Shown piece after piece: positions 1 through 5,110 of a stretch of 5,110 nt of DNA. The DNA lies in the NCBI GenBank assembly GCA_946479255.1, contig CAMLFK010000322.1, forward strand, positions 1-5,110, given 5' to 3'. The position numbers and the translations under genes were made by a program. The notes under the pieces were generated by a model. It was not told the origin of the DNA, did no database searches, and saw only the letters and a program-made list of their open reading frames with translations. Every line of letters begins with the position of its first letter. Position 1 is the stretch's first letter. The stretch is from an uncultured Oxalobacteraceae bacterium (GTDB lineage: Bacteria; Pseudomonadota; Gammaproteobacteria; Burkholderiales; Burkholderiaceae).

Positions 1-1675
1 TCCAGACCGGGCCGTCCGGGCCGGCGATGGCCTGCTCCACGGTCGTGCGCCGGCGCGTCGCCAGTACCTCGGCATCGTCGGCCAGGTAGCGTGCGGCCAG
101 TTCGGGCGGCCACAATTGCAGGTCGGATTTGCCGACCATGTCGTCGACATTGCGCCCGCAGGCCTGGGCATTGGCCTGGTTGATGGCCAGGTAGCGCCGT
201 TCGGTATCCTTGAGCCAGACCCACAGCGGCAGCGTGTCGATCAGCGTGCGCAAATAGCGGGTCTGCTGGCGCAGCTCGGCGGTACGGGCTTGCACACGCT
301 GCTCCAGCGTATCGAAGGCGCGCTTGAGTTCCAGGGTCATCACATTAAAGGCGGCGCTCAGCTCGCCGATCTCGTCCGGCGCCTCGACCTGTATGTATTC
401 AAACTGCTCAAGCGTGGACCCTTCGCCGGCCCGGCGCTTCTCGGCGAACTGTTTGACCGCCCTGGTCAAAGCGGCAATCGGATCGATGAAGCGGCCCACC
501 CAATAGGTGCCCACCACGATGCTGAGCACCAGGATCAGGCTGGAGGCCAGCAGGATCGCGGTGACGGTCTGGCGAATATTGTGCAAGGTGCTGTCGCGCG
601 ATGAACTCAAGCCAAGAACAAAATGCGTCTGATTGTCATATCGCCACGGCAACAAGGCGGCGTAAAACGATCCCTGCCTGGCAATGACGGTTTGCTGCAG
701 GACGGCGGGCGTGTTTCCCGGCCCGGCTTGTTGTGCCGCCCGTACCAGCCGAGCCGGCATGACGGCGGACGCGCTCAGGTGCTGTGAATGGCTGGCGTCG
801 GGCGAGAACAGCTCGGGCGACATGCCGGTCTTGGCGGCCACCTCGCTGAGCACGCTGCGGTCGATCAGCCGGCTGAACACCACGACGGCGGCGATCTGGC
901 GCCGCCGCCCGCTGCCGGCGGCTTGCGGCTGCTGCTGGGACGGATCGGCAATCGACATGTCGGAAACCAGGCGGAACCGGCGAGGGCGAAAGTCGAGCAT
1001 CAGTTCTTCAAAGATGGCTTGCACTGGCACGATGATGTCGATTACCGCGAGCTCGGGTGAAGGAAAAGTGACCGATACCGTCGGTCGCGCCACCTCGGCC
1101 AGGGCGGTTTGCGCGCCGGCCGGCGGGCGCCGCTCCTCCCAGGCAGGCCAGCTTTGCAAGTCCAGATTGCCGTCGGCATCGGCCAAGGTCCTCACCCAGA
1201 CCGGATCGGTATTCCCACGGCGAACCATCATGCCGGCTTCGGTGTCCGAAATGGCATGACTGAGCTTGCCTCCGGTATAGACCGTGATGCGCGAAAAGCC
1301 GCTCGTGCGCAGTGCAAGGTGCAAGCGGTTGAGCGAGACTACCTTGGCATACGACAGGCCACGCGCCAGCGCGATCGGATTCTGCCGCGAGCGCTCATCC
1401 CCGGGAACGTCTGGCGACTCGAGCAAGACCAATTCGGTCAGGTGGTTCAACACCACCGTGTCGCCGACCGTGGACAGGGCCGCGGCCTTGAGGCGGCGGG
1501 TCATCGATTGCAGCTCGTCGTGCCAGGCGCGCAGCGAACGATTGAGCGCGACAAAGGCCGTTTCCTGGTTTTGCCGGTTGGTGAAATAGGACGCCAGCAG
1601 GGCGTCGAGCGTGGCGGTCTGCAGCAGCACCCCTACCAGCACCAATAACATCTTGCGCTTGATCCCAGGTTTCAT
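1..1675 (-). CDS. HAMP- and PAS-containing transmembrane sensor protein, 3' end beyond window (partial)
   Basis: The minus-strand frame is open from the ATG at 1675 to the window edge (558 codons) with no stop. Visible order: short basic N-terminus (K2, K6, R7, K8), TM helix at about 9-29, a periplasmic region at about 30-368, a second TM helix at about 369-392 (begins VTAILLASSLILVLS), HAMP at about 393-447 (GRFIDPIAALTRAV, then APDEIGELSAAFN), a coiled-coil signalling helix at about 448-475 (LEQRVQARTAELRQQ), and a PAS domain from about 477 (LIDTLPLWVWLKD). This is the standard plan of a membrane histidine kinase or diguanylate cyclase; the catalytic domain lies outside, so the output (phosphorelay or cyclic-di-GMP) cannot be decided. 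The periplasmic part contains a VVVFSRLIDRSVLSEVAAKTG stretch recalling Cache-like sensors, but I cannot assign it firmly. It follows the solute-binding gene by 49 bases. There is no clear Shine-Dalgarno before the ATG; a GTG lies directly before it in frame. Confidence 0.9.
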   Translation of the reverse strand, partial: MKPGIKRKMLLVLVGVLLQTATLDALLASYFTNRQNQETAFVALNRSLRAWHDELQSMTRRLKAAALSTVGDTVVLNHLTELVLLESPDVPGDERSRQNPIALARGLSYAKVVSLNRLHLALRTSGFSRITVYTGGKLSHAISDTEAGMMVRRGNTDPVWVRTLADADGNLDLQSWPAWEERRPPAGAQTALAEVARPTVSVTFPSPELAVIDIIVPVQAIFEELMLDFRPRRFRLVSDMSIADPSQQQPQAAGSGRRRQIAAVVVFSRLIDRSVLSEVAAKTGMSPELFSPDASHSQHLSASAVMPARLVRAAQQAGPGNTPAVLQQTVIARQGSFYAALLPWRYDNQTHFVLGLSSSRDSTLHNIRQTVTAILLASSLILVLSIVVGTYWVGRFIDPIAALTRAVKQFAEKRRAGEGSTLEQFEYIQVEAPDEIGELSAAFNVMTLELKRAFDTLEQRVQARTAELRQQTRYLRTLIDTLPLWVWLKDTERRYLAINQANAQACGRNVDDMVGKSDLQLWPPELAARYLADDAEVLATRRRTTVEQAIAGPDGPVW

Positions 1676-1728
1676 CACGCAAGCCCGGCGGCGCGCGTGC
1701 CGGACAGTTCGGCAAACGAGGCCATCAT
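1675..1728 (-). CDS. possible 17-residue coupling ORF between binding protein and sensor
   Basis: Reading minus from 1728 gives MMASFAELSGTRAAGLA then TGA. Its ATG overlaps the stop of the solute-binding gene (CCATGATGG, an ATGA overlap), and its stop overlaps the sensor start (GCGTGATGAAA, a TGATG overlap). It therefore spans the whole 49-base spacer. It has no Shine-Dalgarno of its own, and neither does the sensor. Termination-reinitiation across it could couple translation of the two genes. The peptide has no recognisable domain and is too short to judge by coding statistics. Overlaps of this kind can arise by chance, so this is a hypothesis rather than a confident gene. Confidence 0.25.
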   Translation of the reverse strand: MMASFAELSGTRAAGLA

Positions 1729-3035
1729 GGATAGGGAAAGTCGCGGTGCGCCGCAATGTAGCGGTCGATGTTATCGGCTGCATTGCTGAGCTCTGTCTGG
1801 GCATCGCCGCCCGCGACGATGTTGATCATCGCGATGCGAAACGCATTGCGGATCGTGCCATAGGCCGGGGTGACGGGACGTGGTGCCCCGCCCAGTTCCA
1901 GCTGTTGCAGGATCATGTGCAAGGGGCCGTTCGGCGCATACAGCGGCGAACGCGCCAGGGCCGAGCGGCGCGCGGGCACGGCGCCGTTGACATTCGTCAT
2001 ACGCAGGATAGCTTCGGTCGATAACAGCTCGGCCATAAACGCCCACGCCCCGGCCGCCGCGCGGCAGCTGCTCGAAATGGCCCAGCTCCACGAGCCCATG
2101 CCGGTCTTGATGCCCTGTCCAAAATTCGGCAAGGGCAGCAAGACAAGGTCCTGGCCGAGTTCGGCGAGCGCCCCGCGGTAGGCCCAGTGCCCATTCCAGA
2201 ACAGGGCCACCTTGCCCCGGGCCAGATCGGTCGGCTCGTCCAGCGGGCTGGCCCAGCCGAGGTCGAACCAGCGCTGGAAATGCCTGGCCGCCTCGACCGA
2301 CCGCGGCCCGTCGAGCACCCCCTTGGCCCGGCCCAGGGGACGGCGATCGATCAGATCGCCGCCAACACTCTGCAGAATGGGGGCGTAGCCATACGAGGCG
2401 AATTCAGCGTCGCGGCCGAGGTAGAAGGTGAAACTGATGGGGTAGGCGAGTTCCTTGAGCGTCGCGAGCCGGGCCAGTGCCTGCTCGAATTCGGCCAGGC
2501 TCCAGGGGGCGTGCAAGGTGGGGATGCGCACCCCGGCGGCGCGCAGATATCGCCGGTTGCCCCACAGGACGACGCCGGACTCGAACTGGCCCAGGCTGTA
2601 GAGCTGGCCCTGGTAGCTTCCCTGCGCCACAATCGAGGGAAGGAAGTCGTTCAGCATTTCCTTCGTCACAAACCGATCGATGGGCTGAAAATATTGCCGC
2701 CACGCGTACTCGGCCAGGAAAGGGCCATCGAAATCAAGCAGGCAGGGCAGGGTGCCGTTGGCGGCCTCGCGGTGGACCCAGCTGGCGGTATCGGACTGCA
2801 GCGACGGCAGGATTTCGACCCGGTAGGCGTTCTGGCGCCGGTTGAAGGCATCCGCCGTCTTCTTGATGAGTGCGTACTCGGGTGAAACCGGGTTCGAATG
2901 GGTACGGGCGGTGACGATCGTGGGTTGCGCGATTGTATAGCCGCTCAGCCAGCTTAGCAGCAGTGCCGCCAGAAGCACGTGCCGGCGCCGCCAGCTGATC
3001 GTGGCCATCTGACACCCGCAGCGGAACCGCATCAT
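1725..3035 (-). CDS. extracellular solute-binding protein, ABC family 1 (MalE/UgpB type)
   Basis: Encodes 436 residues, a normal length for the family. The N-terminus has an arginine cluster (R16-R18), a hydrophobic core at about 20-31 and a likely signal-peptidase site after TIA (A36), so the product should be periplasmic. Family-type segments follow in order: LLDFDGPFLAEYAW at 99-112, YQGQLYSLGQFESGVVLWGN at 141-160, the PWSLAEFEQAL block from 177, ARGKVALFWNGHWA at 272-285, the MGSWSWAI hinge region at 313-320, and NGAVPARRSAL at 350-360. These match the sugar-binding (COG1653-like) fold. Several tryptophans and other aromatics (W280, W284, W315, W317) suit a carbohydrate pocket, which is inference. 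The start at 3035 is favoured by a good Shine-Dalgarno; M10 (3008) would give a shorter, more typical signal peptide but has a poorer ribosome site. No permease or ATPase gene is adjacent; the next gene is a sensor, so a role in ligand sensing is plausible. Confidence 0.92.
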   Translation of the reverse strand: MMRFRCGCQMATISWRRRHVLLAALLLSWLSGYTIAQPTIVTARTHSNPVSPEYALIKKTADAFNRRQNAYRVEILPSLQSDTASWVHREAANGTLPCLLDFDGPFLAEYAWRQYFQPIDRFVTKEMLNDFLPSIVAQGSYQGQLYSLGQFESGVVLWGNRRYLRAAGVRIPTLHAPWSLAEFEQALARLATLKELAYPISFTFYLGRDAEFASYGYAPILQSVGGDLIDRRPLGRAKGVLDGPRSVEAARHFQRWFDLGWASPLDEPTDLARGKVALFWNGHWAYRGALAELGQDLVLLPLPNFGQGIKTGMGSWSWAISSSCRAAAGAWAFMAELLSTEAILRMTNVNGAVPARRSALARSPLYAPNGPLHMILQQLELGGAPRPVTPAYGTIRNAFRIAMINIVAGGDAQTELSNAADNIDRYIAAHRDFPYP

Positions 3036-3042
3036 TGTATCG

Positions 3043-3050
3043 ATCCTTTA
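3043..3050 (-). promoter_or_regulatory. ribosome binding site of the solute-binding gene
   Basis: The minus strand reads TAAAGGAT about 7-8 bases before the ATG at 3035. This is a good anti-16S match at normal spacing. It supports the first ATG over the second ATG (3032) and over M10 (3008). Confidence 0.65.
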
Positions 3051-3081
3051 GTTCACCAAAGTCGCTGGCGGCACGAGGTAA

Positions 3082-5110
<2,029 letters not shown>

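Noticed and set aside
116..604. 162-residue open frame on the plus strand
   Set aside because: It is antisense to the HAMP/PAS region of the sensor, where the minus frame gives clear domain sequence. This one is a shadow.
1676..1728. Frameshift joining the solute-binding protein and the sensor into one fusion
   Set aside because: The binding protein ends naturally at its family's usual length and the sensor starts with a typical basic N-terminus and TM helix. Two separate genes fit better.
2187..2885. 232-residue open frame on the plus strand
   Set aside because: It lies wholly antisense to the solute-binding gene, whose frame carries a signal peptide and family motifs. The plus-strand product is low-complexity with no domain, as expected in GC-rich DNA.
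3000..3035. Twin-arginine signal on the solute-binding protein (SWRRRHVLL)
   Set aside because: The arginines are present, but the rest of the Tat consensus (a serine or threonine before RR, then x-F-L-K) is not. An ordinary Sec signal explains it.

Overview
The window is a GC-rich, densely coded stretch of bacterial chromosome. Codon use is strongly G/C at third positions, and the protein types fit a betaproteobacterium; an Oxalobacteraceae-like soil or water organism (Massilia/Duganella/Janthinobacterium type) is my best guess. That placement is inference from style, not from a marker gene. I see no rRNA, tRNA, CRISPR array, insertion sequence or phage gene.

Layout. Three genes lie head-to-tail on the minus strand and one diverges on the plus strand. 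In minus-strand reading order they are: (i) a cytosolic-carboxypeptidase-like M14 zinc peptidase, complete, 4263-3136; (ii) a MalE/UgpB-type extracellular solute-binding protein with a signal peptide, complete, 3035-1725; (iii) a large membrane sensor protein with two transmembrane helices, a periplasmic domain of about 340 residues, HAMP, a coiled-coil signalling helix and the start of a PAS domain. It begins at 1675 and runs off the left edge, so its output domain is not visible. On the plus strand, a TRAP-transporter solute-binding protein of the TakP/DctP type with a twin-arginine signal starts at 4441 and runs off the right edge.

How they may work together. The solute-binding protein and the sensor are 49 bases apart with no ABC permease or ATPase between them. 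This suggests the binding protein may report its ligand to the sensor rather than, or as well as, feeding a transporter. The 49-base gap is bridged exactly by a 17-residue ORF that overlaps the stop of the first gene (ATGA) and the start of the next (TGATG). The peptidase is separated from this pair by 100 bases and a GC-rich hairpin, so it need not belong to the same unit. The TRAP protein probably opens its own transport operon to the right, for a carboxylate-type substrate. The 177-base divergent region at 4264-4440 holds an AT-rich island with repeated and palindromic short elements and a good -10 box for the TRAP gene.

Nothing here is demonstrably a new system. The most interesting candidate is the binding-protein/sensor pair with its bridging mini-ORF.
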